DNA from: Acidisoma silvae
GTDB lineage: Bacteria > Pseudomonadota > Alphaproteobacteria > Acetobacterales > Acetobacteraceae
Direction of reading: 5' to 3'
Length of the DNA: 64,000 bases
NCBI RefSeq assembly: GCF_020618775.1
Contig: NZ_JAESVB010000014.1
Location: 40,462-104,461, forward strand
Part shown: positions 1 through 9,327 of the stretch, one piece after another
How positions within the stretch are numbered: the first letter of the stretch is position 1
Layout: each line of letters opens with the position of its first letter
Made by a program: the position numbers and the translations under genes
The notes under the pieces: model-generated
What the model saw: only the letters and a program-made list of their open reading frames with translations
Databases searched by the model: none
Told to the model about the DNA's origin: nothing

Positions 1-1265
1 TGCTTGCCAATTACCCTGTCTGGGTGAAAGGCATCGGCTGGCATAGTTTCACCTATATGACGGGCTTCACGAAGCTCGATGCCTATACGGTGGCGCTGCA
101 TCTGTCCGAGCCGAACCCGGAAATCTACAACGTCCTTGCCAATGGCCATTATGGCTTTCAGTCGCCGGATTCGATTGCGCATAATACGCCGGAACAGAAA
201 TGCCTGGCGCCTGTCGGCACTGGCCCGTGGAAGGTCCAGAAATGGACGCGCGGCGAGGGCATTACTTTCCTGCGCAACGATAAATATGACTGGGCGCCGC
301 CGAATGCGCATCACAATGGCCCGGCCTATGCTGCACAATTGGACTGGAAGTTCGTGCCGGACGCGACGACCCGCTGGGGCGCGTTGCTGAGCGGCGAGGC
401 CGATGTCGCCTACCAGCCACCCTCCGTGCAATGGAAGAACGCGCAGCGCCAGTTCCAGACTTTGTCCTTTGTCGCGACGGGCCGGCCGCAGGCGCTGTCG
501 TTCAATGTCGCGCGTGGGCCTTTCACCGACCAGCGTGTTAGGCAGGCCTTCGTCTATGCGATTGACCGCAAGAGGATTGTCGCTGCCGTCTTCAAGGGTA
601 CGGCACCGTATGAAGGCAATGGGTCGCTCAGCCGGTCGACGCCGCTTTATCTCAATGTCGATGACGACTATCCCTATGATGTCGCCAAGGCAAACACGCT
701 GCTGGACGCGGCAGGTTGGACCGGACGGGACGCACAAGGCTATCGCACCAAGGACGGCAAGATCCTCGATGCGCGCCTTCCGTTCAACCAGGCGATCATC
801 GATCCTGAAGGGGCGGTGGCTCTCCAGGTGATTCAGGATCAGGTGAAGGCCGTCGGCATCAAGCTCGATGTGATCCCGCTGACGCAGACTCAGGGCTTCG
901 CCGGGGCCGATTCGCAGCCGGCCGACAAGGAGATCAGCTTCGGCTACTGGGTCTGGCCCTCTCCGAACATTCTCGACATCGTTTATAACGACAAGCTGAA
1001 CGGCTTTCCGAACGGCAACAATCTGTCCTTTTTCTCCAATGCGAAAATCGAGGCGCAGATTATGGATGCGCAGCGCGAGCCTGATCCGAAACTGCGATTC
1101 CAGAAATTCGCGGTGCTTCAAAAGTGGTTCGATGATCAGGCCATCGCGGTGGGTGTCTATGACTTTACCTACAACGTCGCCATTTCGAAGAAGCTGAAAG
1201 GCCTGTGGCAGGATAAGGGCAATGGGCTGCTGAACTTCTACGACGCCTACTTCGTCAAGGGCTGA
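1..1265 (+). CDS. ABC transporter substrate-binding protein, family 5 (peptide/nickel/opine type), 5'-truncated
   Basis: This is the C-terminal part of a periplasmic binding protein. The reading frame is open from base 3 to the stop at 1263-1265, so the gene starts before the window and its signal peptide and first lobe are missing. The GTG at base 24 is internal. The stretch FTDQRVRQAFVYAIDRKRIV is the typical family-5 (SBP_bac_5) segment. Two permeases and a double ATPase follow at 3 bp or less, which makes this the ligand-binding part of a peptide-type importer. The ligand is unknown: dipeptides, opines, nickel chelates and other small molecules are all carried by this family. Confidence 0.9.
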   Translation, partial: LANYPVWVKGIGWHSFTYMTGFTKLDAYTVALHLSEPNPEIYNVLANGHYGFQSPDSIAHNTPEQKCLAPVGTGPWKVQKWTRGEGITFLRNDKYDWAPPNAHHNGPAYAAQLDWKFVPDATTRWGALLSGEADVAYQPPSVQWKNAQRQFQTLSFVATGRPQALSFNVARGPFTDQRVRQAFVYAIDRKRIVAAVFKGTAPYEGNGSLSRSTPLYLNVDDDYPYDVAKANTLLDAAGWTGRDAQGYRTKDGKILDARLPFNQAIIDPEGAVALQVIQDQVKAVGIKLDVIPLTQTQGFAGADSQPADKEISFGYWVWPSPNILDIVYNDKLNGFPNGNNLSFFSNAKIEAQIMDAQREPDPKLRFQKFAVLQKWFDDQAIAVGVYDFTYNVAISKKLKGLWQDKGNGLLNFYDAYFVKG

Positions 1266-1268
1266 CGC

Positions 1269-2276
1269 GTGACAAGTCCTCTCTCTCTTGTCGGCGAAGC
1301 GTCGGAAGCAACCGGCCTTCGCCCTTCCTTCGCCGCACGCCTGAGGCCTGTTCTAATCCGGCTTGCGGCGGCGATCTTTGTTCTCTGGGGGGCGGTGACG
1401 GTCACGTTCATCGCTCTCTCGGTTCTGCCCGGTGACCGCGCGACCATTATTCTGAATATCACCTCCGGCCAGGCCATTGCGCGGACGCCGGCGGAATTGA
1501 CGCCGATCAACCGGGCATACGGTTTCGATCAACCGATGGTCGAACAATATGCGCGCTATATCGGCGGATTGCTGCATGGCGATTTCGGCACTTCTTATGA
1601 GTTGCAGCGACCCGTTGCGAAGATCATTGGTGAGCAGATTGGTCCGACATTCACACTCGCGATTTCGGCACTTGTGCTTGCCTGGATCTTCGCTGTGCCC
1701 TGGACGCTGCTGACCGCCGGGCAAGGCAGGCGTCTCGGCAGCTTCGGCTCTGCTGCCGAAACCATCACGGCAGGACTGCCGCATTACTGGGTCGGGATTC
1801 TGCTGCTCATTGTCTTTGCGATCACCCTAGGCTGGTTTCCGGTCATTGGCGGCACGTCCTTCATGAACACGGTTCTGCCGACGATTACTCTGGCCCTGCC
1901 GCTGGCCGGCTTTCTCGGACAGTCCATACGCGGCGAGTTCGACCGCACGATGCGCGAGCCTTTCGTGCTCTCGGCGCGCACGCGCGGCATGAGCGCCGCC
2001 GGGGTCCGCGCGCGCCATGTGCTGCGCCATGCCCTTATCCCTGCCATCACGCTCAGCGGCTGGGCCATCGGCAGCCTGCTGTCTGGTGCGGTGCTGGTTG
2101 AAACCGTGTTCGCCCGTCCCGGGCTAGGCTCGGTGCTTGTCAGTGCAGTGAGTGACAAGGATTTTCCCCTGGTTTCAGGAATCGTCATCCTCAATGCTTT
2201 CTTGTACGTCGTCATCAATCTTGTCGTCGATCTGATCTATCGCCTCGTCGATCCCAGATTGCGAGGCACCGCATGA
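1269..2276 (+). CDS. ABC transporter permease, DppB-type
   Basis: This is an inner-membrane permease of 335 aa, the usual length for DppB/GsiC proteins. It begins with GTG three bases after the preceding stop. Hydrophobic segments are spread through it, the first near residues 30-52. The cytoplasmic loop that contacts the ATPase is visible around residues 236-262 (SARTRGMSAAGVRARHVLRH), with the ARTRG signature of this subfamily. It should pair with the next permease. It ends inside an ATGA overlap, so the two genes are probably translationally coupled. Confidence 0.92.
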   Translation: MTSPLSLVGEASEATGLRPSFAARLRPVLIRLAAAIFVLWGAVTVTFIALSVLPGDRATIILNITSGQAIARTPAELTPINRAYGFDQPMVEQYARYIGGLLHGDFGTSYELQRPVAKIIGEQIGPTFTLAISALVLAWIFAVPWTLLTAGQGRRLGSFGSAAETITAGLPHYWVGILLLIVFAITLGWFPVIGGTSFMNTVLPTITLALPLAGFLGQSIRGEFDRTMREPFVLSARTRGMSAAGVRARHVLRHALIPAITLSGWAIGSLLSGAVLVETVFARPGLGSVLVSAVSDKDFPLVSGIVILNAFLYVVINLVVDLIYRLVDPRLRGTA

Positions 2277-3154
2277 CCGCCAGCACCACTGAATTCGGGC
2301 GCCCACAGGCAGACCAGAAGACCGTGCCACGGTCGCGCATCGGCGTGCCGAGACTGCCGGTCTCAATCTGGCTGTCGGGGCTTGTCGTCCTGTTCTTCGC
2401 CATCGCGGCGATTGACCCGTCACTGCTCTCGACGCACTCTGCCTTCGAGACGGATCTCCTCAACACGCTAAGCCCGCCAAGCGTCGGCCATCTGCTCGGC
2501 ACCGATGATATCGGCCGAGACCTCTACAGCCGGATCGTCTGGGGCACGCGCCAGTCATTGCTCATCGGTCTTGGGGCGATGGCGGTGGCCCTGTTCGGTG
2601 CCTTGGTTCTGGGCTTCACGGCCGCGCTGGGGCCCAAATGGATTGCCGGGCCGCTGCATCGTCTTTTGGAAATTCTGCTCCCTTTCCCGATCCTGCTGCT
2701 TGCGCTGCTGTTCGTGGCGCTGCTTGGCCCTTCGGCAACCAGCCTGCTCATTTCGGTCGGCATCGGCACGACGGCAGGCTATGCGCGGCTGATCCGGGCG
2801 CAGGCGCTCAAGGTCAGGAAATCAGGTTATGTTGAGGCTGCCCTGGCACTGGGTCATTCGGAACGTACGATTTTCCGCCAGCATATCGCGCCGAATGCAT
2901 TTCGTCCGCTCGTGGCGCTGGTAACACTCGGCATCGGCCAGTCAGTTGTCTGGGCATCGGGCCTTTCATTTCTTGGCCTCGGTGTGGCGCCACCGTCGCC
3001 GGAATGGGGCGCCCTGCTCGAAGCGGGCAAGGCCAGCATCACCGTTGCCTGGTGGCTTGAGATTTTTCCGGGCATTGCAATTGTATTGGTCGCGCTCTCC
3101 TTCACGCAGATCGGGCGATATGTTCAGGATCGTTCGGAAGGGAATCTCCAATGA
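2273..3154 (+). CDS. ABC transporter permease, DppC-type
   Basis: This is the second permease of the peptide-type importer, 293 aa. The start overlaps the previous stop as ATGA. The N-terminal half has the DppC-like segment HLLGTDDIGRDLYSRIVWG, where the GTDxxGRD motif is diagnostic of the family. The ATPase-contact loop EAALALGHSERTIFRQHIAP lies near residues 190-209. Its last codons overlap the ATPase gene start (ATGA at 3151). The substrate cannot be read from the permease. Confidence 0.92.
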   Translation: MTASTTEFGRPQADQKTVPRSRIGVPRLPVSIWLSGLVVLFFAIAAIDPSLLSTHSAFETDLLNTLSPPSVGHLLGTDDIGRDLYSRIVWGTRQSLLIGLGAMAVALFGALVLGFTAALGPKWIAGPLHRLLEILLPFPILLLALLFVALLGPSATSLLISVGIGTTAGYARLIRAQALKVRKSGYVEAALALGHSERTIFRQHIAPNAFRPLVALVTLGIGQSVVWASGLSFLGLGVAPPSPEWGALLEAGKASITVAWWLEIFPGIAIVLVALSFTQIGRYVQDRSEGNLQ

Positions 3155-4878
3155 TGGACACAGTCATCGATCACCTGAACGAAGCCAGCATTGAGAGCGG
3201 CATTGGCGAAAGCGTGTTGCAGGCGCAGGGGCTGAATATATGGTTCGCTCAGGAGAGTGGCGAGAGCCGGCATGTCGTCAAAGACGTCAGCTTCGATCTG
3301 CGCGCGGGTCAGTGCATCGCAATTGTCGGTGAGTCCGGTTCCGGCAAAAGTGTCACGGCACGCGCGCTTGTCGGACTGGCAGGGCAGGGCGCTACGGTCG
3401 CTGCCGATCGTCTGGCGCTCGAGGGCGAGACCTTGCTGGACAGGCCAGAGGCCTGGTGGGGCTCGGTGCGGGGCCGCAAGATAGGGTTTATCTTGCAGGA
3501 TGCGCTTGTCTCCCTCGATCCACTCCGCCCCGTCGGCAAGGAGATTGAAGAGGCGCTCTGGCTGCATAAATGGGGGACGCGTAAGACCCGCCTGCAGAAG
3601 GTAAGACAGACGCTGTGGGACGTGGGCGTGCCGGAGCCGGACCTGCTCGTCAAGCAGCGACCCGGAGAACTGTCCGGTGGATTGCGCCAGCGTGCCCTGA
3701 TCGCTTCGGCCATCGCTTTGCACCCGGATATCGTCATTGCCGATGAGCCGACAACGGCACTGGACGTAACCGTTCAGGCGCAGGTTCTGTCCGTGCTCAA
3801 GGAGATGCTGGGCCGTGGCACGAGCGTTATCCTGATCAGTCACGATCTCGCAGTCGTCTCACAGCTTGCCGACATCATCCTTGTGATGCAGGGAGGTGCG
3901 ATCGTTGAGGCCGGTCCGCGCGGCGAGGTGCTTGGGCGCCCTCGGCATCCCTATACACAGCAGTTGATCGATGCGGTGCCGAGTGAACACACCAAAGGCA
4001 CACGGCTTTCGCCGCATGGCGGTGCCGTCGCCCAGACGCTTTTCCGGGCAGAGCGGGCTGATCTCGCGGACAGCCCCGTGCCGCTGCTGGATGCGCGCGG
4101 CATCGTCAAAAGCTTTCCTGGTCCTGGCGGGCTTCGCCGCACGGTCGTGAAGGATGTGTCCTTTACGCTTGCGCGCGGAGAGACGCTTGGCATCGTTGGC
4201 GAATCAGGTTCGGGTAAAAGCACATTGGCCCGCATTGCGCTTTCTCTTGAAAGGCCAGACAGCGGTGAGGTCCGCTTTCTCGGCCGCCCGTGGAGTAGTG
4301 CGAGCATCGCGGATCAACGCGCCATCCGCAGGCGCATATCCGTGGTGTATCAGGATCCTCTATCATCTTTTGACCCTCGCTGGCGTGTATCGCGTATTCT
4401 GTCTGATGCGATTTGCCTGCAAGAGGTGATGCCGCGCGGGCAAGTGGAGGATCGCGCCGTTCACTTGCTCGAAGCGGTTGGGCTTAGCGCTGCGCATCTG
4501 GAGCAGTGGCCGCTGCGCATGTCGGGTGGGCAAAGACAGCGGGTGGCCATCGCCCGCGCCATCGCCACCCATCCGGAGGTTGTGGTGCTGGATGAGGCCG
4601 TTTCGGCCCTCGATGTGTCCATCCAAGCGCAGATCCTGGATCTTCTGTCAGACTTGCAGGTCCAGCTTCAGATCAGCTACCTGTTCATTTCGCATGATCT
4701 TGGCGTGATCCATCACATGAGTGATCGCGTGCTGGTTATGCAGAACGGCCGGGCTGTGGAACAGGGGACGGCCGATGACGTCTTCCGCAATCCGCAGCAT
4801 GCCTATACCCAGCAATTGCTTGCGTCTCTGCCGCGGCTTGAATACGCAAATTTGCGCAAGGCCGCAGCATGGAGCTAA
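3151..4878 (+). CDS. Double ABC ATPase of a peptide-type importer (DppD-DppF fusion)
   Basis: This 575-aa protein carries two complete nucleotide-binding domains in one chain. The first has Walker A GESGSGKS at about residues 60-67 and the signature LSGGLRQR near residue 175. The second has Walker A at about residues 350-357, the signature MSGGQRQR and the Walker B segment VVVLDEAVSALD. After the first domain the oligopeptide-type tail RHPYTQQLIDAVPSE is visible. One fused protein therefore replaces separate DppD and DppF subunits, as in GsiA/YejF-like systems. The 3' end overlaps a convergent gene by 4 bp (CTAA/TTAG). Confidence 0.93.
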   Translation: MMDTVIDHLNEASIESGIGESVLQAQGLNIWFAQESGESRHVVKDVSFDLRAGQCIAIVGESGSGKSVTARALVGLAGQGATVAADRLALEGETLLDRPEAWWGSVRGRKIGFILQDALVSLDPLRPVGKEIEEALWLHKWGTRKTRLQKVRQTLWDVGVPEPDLLVKQRPGELSGGLRQRALIASAIALHPDIVIADEPTTALDVTVQAQVLSVLKEMLGRGTSVILISHDLAVVSQLADIILVMQGGAIVEAGPRGEVLGRPRHPYTQQLIDAVPSEHTKGTRLSPHGGAVAQTLFRAERADLADSPVPLLDARGIVKSFPGPGGLRRTVVKDVSFTLARGETLGIVGESGSGKSTLARIALSLERPDSGEVRFLGRPWSSASIADQRAIRRRISVVYQDPLSSFDPRWRVSRILSDAICLQEVMPRGQVEDRAVHLLEAVGLSAAHLEQWPLRMSGGQRQRVAIARAIATHPEVVVLDEAVSALDVSIQAQILDLLSDLQVQLQISYLFISHDLGVIHHMSDRVLVMQNGRAVEQGTADDVFRNPQHAYTQQLLASLPRLEYANLRKAAAWS

Positions 4879-5486
4879 AAACGGCGTTTTGATCGGATGC
4901 CTGGTATATCGCGGCCAGCTGCATCGCCCGGCGAATAGCTGGCTGAAGCGCTGTGCGCGGCGCAGCAGCTTTGATTGAGGGCAACGACCTCAAATCCGGG
5001 CAGGGCCGCCGCGGCAAAATGAAGCTGTCTGAGCGCTTTCTGCAAAAGCGTGAGCGCCTTTTCGTTTTGGCCTTTGTGCATAGTTTCAGACGCTGCATCG
5101 CACGCACTCCCCAACATTTTGGAGCAGGCGAGCAGGTGATGATGATGATGTGCCCCTTGCGGGCTCGGGCGCAGTGACCGGATAACGTCGCGCGACTCTG
5201 CCTGGGCTGAGCGCGCCATCGCAAAGATGGGATTGTCCTGTGCGCTTCTGCCACCGGCAGCTGCCAGGACGAAAAGCGCTGCGAGTTGTGCGGTCGCTTC
5301 GCGCATAGCGTCGAAAGCGGGCCGCGCGGCGATGACGTAGGCAAGCGTCTTGTCGTCCAGACCCTGTCCTTCCTCAGTCGTCCAAGCCTCGGGCGGTGCT
5401 TCAGGCGCGCAAACCAGAGGAATTTCCGGCCTCTGCTCCTCTATTCGCCTCAAGGACTGCCGCGTTATGTCCCAGTTAGTCATCAC
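4875..5486 (-). CDS. Hypothetical protein with an internal five-histidine run
   Basis: I do not recognise this 203-aa protein. It starts with two adjacent ATG codons. The N-terminal half is acidic and Pro/Glu-rich. A hydrophobic Ala-rich stretch lies near residues 65-78, and five consecutive histidines lie at residues 113-117, followed by alternating Ala/Leu and Cys residues. It stands alone, convergent with the ABC operon (4-bp tail overlap) and about 60 bp upstream of the next minus-strand gene's stop. The competing overlapping frame at 4736-5344 runs into the ATPase gene and looks spurious. Metal binding through the His run is a guess. Confidence 0.55.
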   Translation of the reverse strand: MMTNWDITRQSLRRIEEQRPEIPLVCAPEAPPEAWTTEEGQGLDDKTLAYVIAARPAFDAMREATAQLAALFVLAAAGGRSAQDNPIFAMARSAQAESRDVIRSLRPSPQGAHHHHHLLACSKMLGSACDAASETMHKGQNEKALTLLQKALRQLHFAAAALPGFEVVALNQSCCAAHSASASYSPGDAAGRDIPGIRSKRRF

Positions 5487-5547
5487 GCCTCCCGAGGCCC
5501 GGTCTAAGCTCCTGTAGCACAGGGAGCCGCGGCTTTGCCCTTGTCAG

Positions 5548-6552
5548 TTATCGCCGCCGCCGCGACCATACGTCCAGTCCCACTGCGCCGATGACGATCG
5601 CACCCTTGGCAACCAGCTGCACATTGGAATCAACGGCCAGGGAATAGAAAAGATTAGTGATAGCGCCAAGGATAAGCAGACCCACCACAGTTCGCCAAAT
5701 CGAACCTTCTCCGCCCAGCAAAGACGTGCCGCCAATGATGACGACTGCGATGGCATCCAGCGGAATGGTTCCGCCAATATCGGCCTGACCAACCGCAAGC
5801 CGGCTCGCCTCAATCATGCCCGCTGCCGCTGACAACAGGCCGACCAAAGCGAAAGTTGATCCGCGGATCAATCCAACCCGCAAGCCTGACAGTCGTGCGG
5901 CTGTTTCATTGCCCCCAATGGCATATAAGGCCTGGCCATAGACGGTCTTCGAGAGAACAAAGCCGCCCAGAAGCACGGTCACAAACAAAAGCCAAACCGC
6001 GATCGGCAACGGACCCCAGAACGCCTGGCCCAGAATTTGGAAATTGGGATTGTCGGGCGTCTGCGGTGTGGAATTAGAATACACGAAAGCCAGACCGCTG
6101 AAGATCGATGCCGAGCCAAGCGTCGCGATGAAGGGGTTTATGCGCCAAAGGGCGACGACCGCTCCATTGGCGGTGCCACAAACGATCCCTAGGAGGAGCG
6201 TACACAGTCCAGCCTCGACCAGACCGTGGTCCATCGCAATTTTCGCGAACATCGTCGCTGCGAAGGCATAGATCGCACCGACAGATAGATCGAAACCGCC
6301 ACTGATCATGACGAATGTCATGCCGACGGCGACAATGCCAAGCGGTGCATTCTGGGTGAGAATAATACCGATATTCGTCCAGGTCAGGAAAGCAGGATAG
6401 ATAATCTGACCGACGATCATGACGACGATCAGCGCGCCTATCATGCCCAGACTGCTAACATCGAAAGGAATCTTGCGTGCAAAACGCGACAGGGAAGCAG
6501 CACCGTTTCCTGTGCTTGGGCGACCGGGCGCCGCGCTCGACGGATTCTTCAT
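5548..6552 (-). CDS. CUT2-family sugar ABC transporter permease (RbsC-type)
   Basis: This is an inner-membrane permease of 334 aa of the ribose/xylose (BPD_transp_2) family. It shows many hydrophobic helices and the family segments GMTFVMISGGFDLSVGAIYA (residues about 77-96) and AIAVVIIGGTSLLGGEGSIW (about 266-285); the latter, with GGTSLxGG, is highly characteristic. It is the last gene of a minus-strand operon, binding protein - ATPase - permease, lying 11 bp after the ATPase gene. A basic tail (SRRRR) ends the protein. The sugar is unknown. Confidence 0.93.
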   Translation of the reverse strand: MKNPSSAAPGRPSTGNGAASLSRFARKIPFDVSSLGMIGALIVVMIVGQIIYPAFLTWTNIGIILTQNAPLGIVAVGMTFVMISGGFDLSVGAIYAFAATMFAKIAMDHGLVEAGLCTLLLGIVCGTANGAVVALWRINPFIATLGSASIFSGLAFVYSNSTPQTPDNPNFQILGQAFWGPLPIAVWLLFVTVLLGGFVLSKTVYGQALYAIGGNETAARLSGLRVGLIRGSTFALVGLLSAAAGMIEASRLAVGQADIGGTIPLDAIAVVIIGGTSLLGGEGSIWRTVVGLLILGAITNLFYSLAVDSNVQLVAKGAIVIGAVGLDVWSRRRR

Positions 6553-6563
6553 AAGGCTTCTCT

Positions 6564-8138
6564 CTACGCGTGTTCAGTATGGAGGCTGGCTGCATGTACA
6601 GCGAATGCCGAATGAAGGATGCGTTCGACATCGACATCGTCGCTGTGACAATCAAGTGTATCGACCATGTGGCCATCGCGCATAATCAGGATGCGGTCAG
6701 ATACGACCAGTAGTTCTTCCAGTTCCGAGGAGACGATGACAACGGCAAGGCCTTCCTCGAGAGCGGCCTTGCGGAGTGCCGCAAGGATTTCGGTCTTTGC
6801 ACCGATGTCGATTCCGCGCGTCGGCTCATCGGCGAGCAGCACGCGTGGCCGGGCATGGTGCCAGCGTCCTAACATGAGCTTTTGCTGATTGCCGCCGGAC
6901 AGCGTCCTGGCGGGGGCGCTAAGCCGGTTAAGATTGAACCCATAGTTGACCACCGCTGCACTGGCGGCCTTCATGATAACAGGCTCGCGCAAGATCCTGA
7001 ATCGGGCGATCGACGGCATATCTCCAAGAATGACGTTACAGGCTGAAGAACGGCTGAGAACGAGCCCTTGTCCCTTTCGGTCCTCGGGAATAAGAGCGAT
7101 ACCCAGTGCTCGCGCGGCGCGGGGCGTTCGCGGGGCTGGCTTTTCCACCTCATCGATCTCGAGCCTTCCCGTCGCAGGCTCCAGACCGGCCAATGCGCGC
7201 AACAGTGAGGTTCTTCCCGAACCGACAAGCCCTGCGATCCCTAAAACCTCGCCGGCACGAATAACGAAGCTTGCCGGATACAAAAGACCTGCGACGGCAA
7301 TATCACTGACCTTGAGAAGGTCGCGGGGCATTTGGGTTGGTCTCAGTGGGCGCTGTTGCAATGTGCTCTTGAGTTCGCTGCCAAGCATCTCAGTGACAAT
7401 CTGCTGCTTGGTCCAAGCGGAGGTCGGCCGGCTTGCAACCACAGATCCGTCCCGAAAGACCGTGATGCGATCGCTAACCGCAAGTACTTCATCCAGATGA
7501 TGGCTGACGAAGGCGATGGTCGTTCCATTCGCTTTCATTTGTCTGATGATGTCCAGCAATCTTGCCCGTTCACTTTCTCCAAGCGACGCGGTCGGTTCGT
7601 CAAACAGCACAGCCTTGGCGGCAGACTCATAGGCACGCATAATTTCAAGAAGCTGCTGATCCGCAATAGATAATGTGTCTGTTCTTGCATCGGCGTCCAT
7701 ATGGACACCAAATTTTTGGCAAAGGACTTCAAAACGCGCACGCATTTTGCTGTGGTCGACAATGCCTAGGCGGGTCGGAAATTGTCCGAGGAAGACGTTC
7801 TCACATGCCGTCCGAGCCGGTATCATCGTCAATTCTTGATAGATGGCGACGATGCCGGCGGCGCGGGATGCACGTGGATTGGCCCCCGTTATCATATGAC
7901 CGAAAGCGGTGAGGCTGCCGGTGGTCGGCGAGACGCGACCCGCCAGGGTTCCAAGAAAGGTGGATTTGCCAGCGCCGTTCTCTCCGACGAGCGCATGCAC
8001 TTCACCGGCGTAGAAGTCGACACTGACGCCCTTCAACGCCTTTACGCCGCCAAATTCTTTGGTCACGTCGCGGGCAGAAATCGTGACCGCATTTTCATGT
8101 CGAGAAGCGACGGTCGCGGGTGACTCGGCTTGGTGCAT
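6564..8138 (-). CDS. CUT2-family sugar ABC transporter ATPase (RbsA/MglA-type, two domains)
   Basis: This 524-aa protein has two nucleotide-binding domains, as is normal for RbsA/MglA/XylG. The first has Walker A GENGAGKST near residues 53-61. The second has the degenerate P-loop GLVGSGRTSLL, another family hallmark, and the signature LSGGNQQKLMLGRW. It powers import together with the RbsC-type permease downstream. A 121-bp gap with a hairpin separates it from the binding-protein gene upstream, which often means the binding protein is made in excess. Confidence 0.93.
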   Translation of the reverse strand: MHQAESPATVASRHENAVTISARDVTKEFGGVKALKGVSVDFYAGEVHALVGENGAGKSTFLGTLAGRVSPTTGSLTAFGHMITGANPRASRAAGIVAIYQELTMIPARTACENVFLGQFPTRLGIVDHSKMRARFEVLCQKFGVHMDADARTDTLSIADQQLLEIMRAYESAAKAVLFDEPTASLGESERARLLDIIRQMKANGTTIAFVSHHLDEVLAVSDRITVFRDGSVVASRPTSAWTKQQIVTEMLGSELKSTLQQRPLRPTQMPRDLLKVSDIAVAGLLYPASFVIRAGEVLGIAGLVGSGRTSLLRALAGLEPATGRLEIDEVEKPAPRTPRAARALGIALIPEDRKGQGLVLSRSSACNVILGDMPSIARFRILREPVIMKAASAAVVNYGFNLNRLSAPARTLSGGNQQKLMLGRWHHARPRVLLADEPTRGIDIGAKTEILAALRKAALEEGLAVVIVSSELEELLVVSDRILIMRDGHMVDTLDCHSDDVDVERILHSAFAVHAASLHTEHA

Positions 8139-8178
8139 ATCCCCTATCCTCGTCTTACAGCGCGGGCTGAGCTGATAC

Positions 8179-8204
8179 CGGTGACCGAAATCCGGCGGTC
8201 ACCG
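8179..8204 (-). promoter_or_regulatory. Intercistronic hairpin between binding-protein and ATPase genes
   Basis: There is a perfect 9-bp stem (CGGTGACCG at 8179-8187 with CGGTCACCG at 8196-8204) around an 8-nt loop. It lies between the stop of the binding-protein gene and the ATPase start. No T run follows, so a role in mRNA 3'-end protection or partial termination is more likely than full termination. The role is inferred from position only. Confidence 0.5.
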
Positions 8205-8259
8205 TGTTGAATGCGCCCGGGGCTATCCGCTAGGGCCGAGACTTCAACGCTGAGCAAAA

Positions 8260-9327
8260 TCAGTCATTCTCAGGATGGTAGTTTTCGGCATTGGCTTTCG
8301 TGACCAGGAACGAAGCCGAAGCAGGATCGCGACCCGTCTCCAGGGCGTGCCCGTCATCACCGGTGTAATGTGGCACTGGCTTTCCCGCCCATGCATCAGC
8401 GACCGCCTGAATGGCATAGGCAATTGGCGTGCGCGAATAGCGCGCCAGCATGGCCTGCGTGGTTCCCGCCTTGACATAGGCAAGGCCGGTCACGGTACCG
8501 CCGCCCTCGTAGATCTTGACTTTGCCGAGACGATTGCTGGCGCGCAAAGCAGCGACCGCGCCTTTTGTAATATTCGTATAGGCGGACATAAGAATCGTCA
8601 TGTCCGGATGAGCCTGCACCAGTGGCTGGGCTTTCTGCTCGGCATCGGGCACCGAGTAGTCCGTATAGACAGGCGCTATAATCTTCCAGTTTGACGGAGC
8701 GATATCCTTCTGAGCCTTGTAAAACGCCTTGGTGATGCTGTTGAGCGCGGGCCCGACCATGACACCGACAGTTTGCGGGCCGGGATTATCCTTAACCGCC
8801 TTTTCCCACAGGATCGACCAGGCCTTAACGGACTCGTTGCCGCCGACATAATTCAGCGTGCCGGGGCTCCAGAGTTGCTCGCCTTCACCAAGGATACGCC
8901 CGCACAGGGTGCCGTCGATATCTTCGACCAGAATATTGGCCGCAGGTGCCTGTTTTGTGGCTATTTGGCAAGCAACGTTTCCGGCGACAGGTTCCACGAT
9001 CCACGCGTTATACTTCTTGCTTGCCAAGGCAATCTGCATTTGATCCATTTGCTTGGAGGCATCGAAATCGCTTTGGAAGATATCGATCGTCGCACCGACG
9101 GCCTTAGCTGTTTCGACAGCCTGCTCGTTTTGCGCCTTGAGGAAGCTATTGCCGGATCCGAGGGAAAAGAATGCGATCTTCAACGGCGCGCCATTTGTCT
9201 TAATGACGTAACCACCGCCGACATCGATGGAAACCGGCGTGGCAGACCAAGCAGACGTCGCCACAAATGTCGGCAGCACGAATGTCGAAATCGCTAGAAA
9301 TTTTCTGAAGCCGGAATAAAGTCCCAT
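8260..9327 (-). CDS. CUT2-family sugar ABC transporter substrate-binding protein
   Basis: This is a periplasmic sugar-binding protein, 355 aa from the ATG at 9327. I chose that start over the longer frame (9372) because a GGGGGA ribosome-binding site sits just upstream and the protein then opens with a clean Sec signal peptide (LAISTFVLPTFVATSAWSA, cleavage after about residue 29). The mature part has the periplasmic-binding-protein-type-1 look: a segment beginning KIAFFSLGSGNSFLKAQNEQ, then alternating beta-alpha units. It heads the sugar operon. It resembles TorT/xylose-type binding proteins more than classic RbsB. The ligand is unknown. Confidence 0.88.
   Translation of the reverse strand: MGLYSGFRKFLAISTFVLPTFVATSAWSATPVSIDVGGGYVIKTNGAPLKIAFFSLGSGNSFLKAQNEQAVETAKAVGATIDIFQSDFDASKQMDQMQIALASKKYNAWIVEPVAGNVACQIATKQAPAANILVEDIDGTLCGRILGEGEQLWSPGTLNYVGGNESVKAWSILWEKAVKDNPGPQTVGVMVGPALNSITKAFYKAQKDIAPSNWKIIAPVYTDYSVPDAEQKAQPLVQAHPDMTILMSAYTNITKGAVAALRASNRLGKVKIYEGGGTVTGLAYVKAGTTQAMLARYSRTPIAYAIQAVADAWAGKPVPHYTGDDGHALETGRDPASASFLVTKANAENYHPEND

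Noticed and set aside
4736..5344. 202-codon minus-strand frame overlapping the 203-aa unknown gene
   Set aside because: It runs 140 bp into the ATPase gene and is Arg/Ser/Pro-rich; the alternative frame at 4875-5486 has more normal composition and a compact end.
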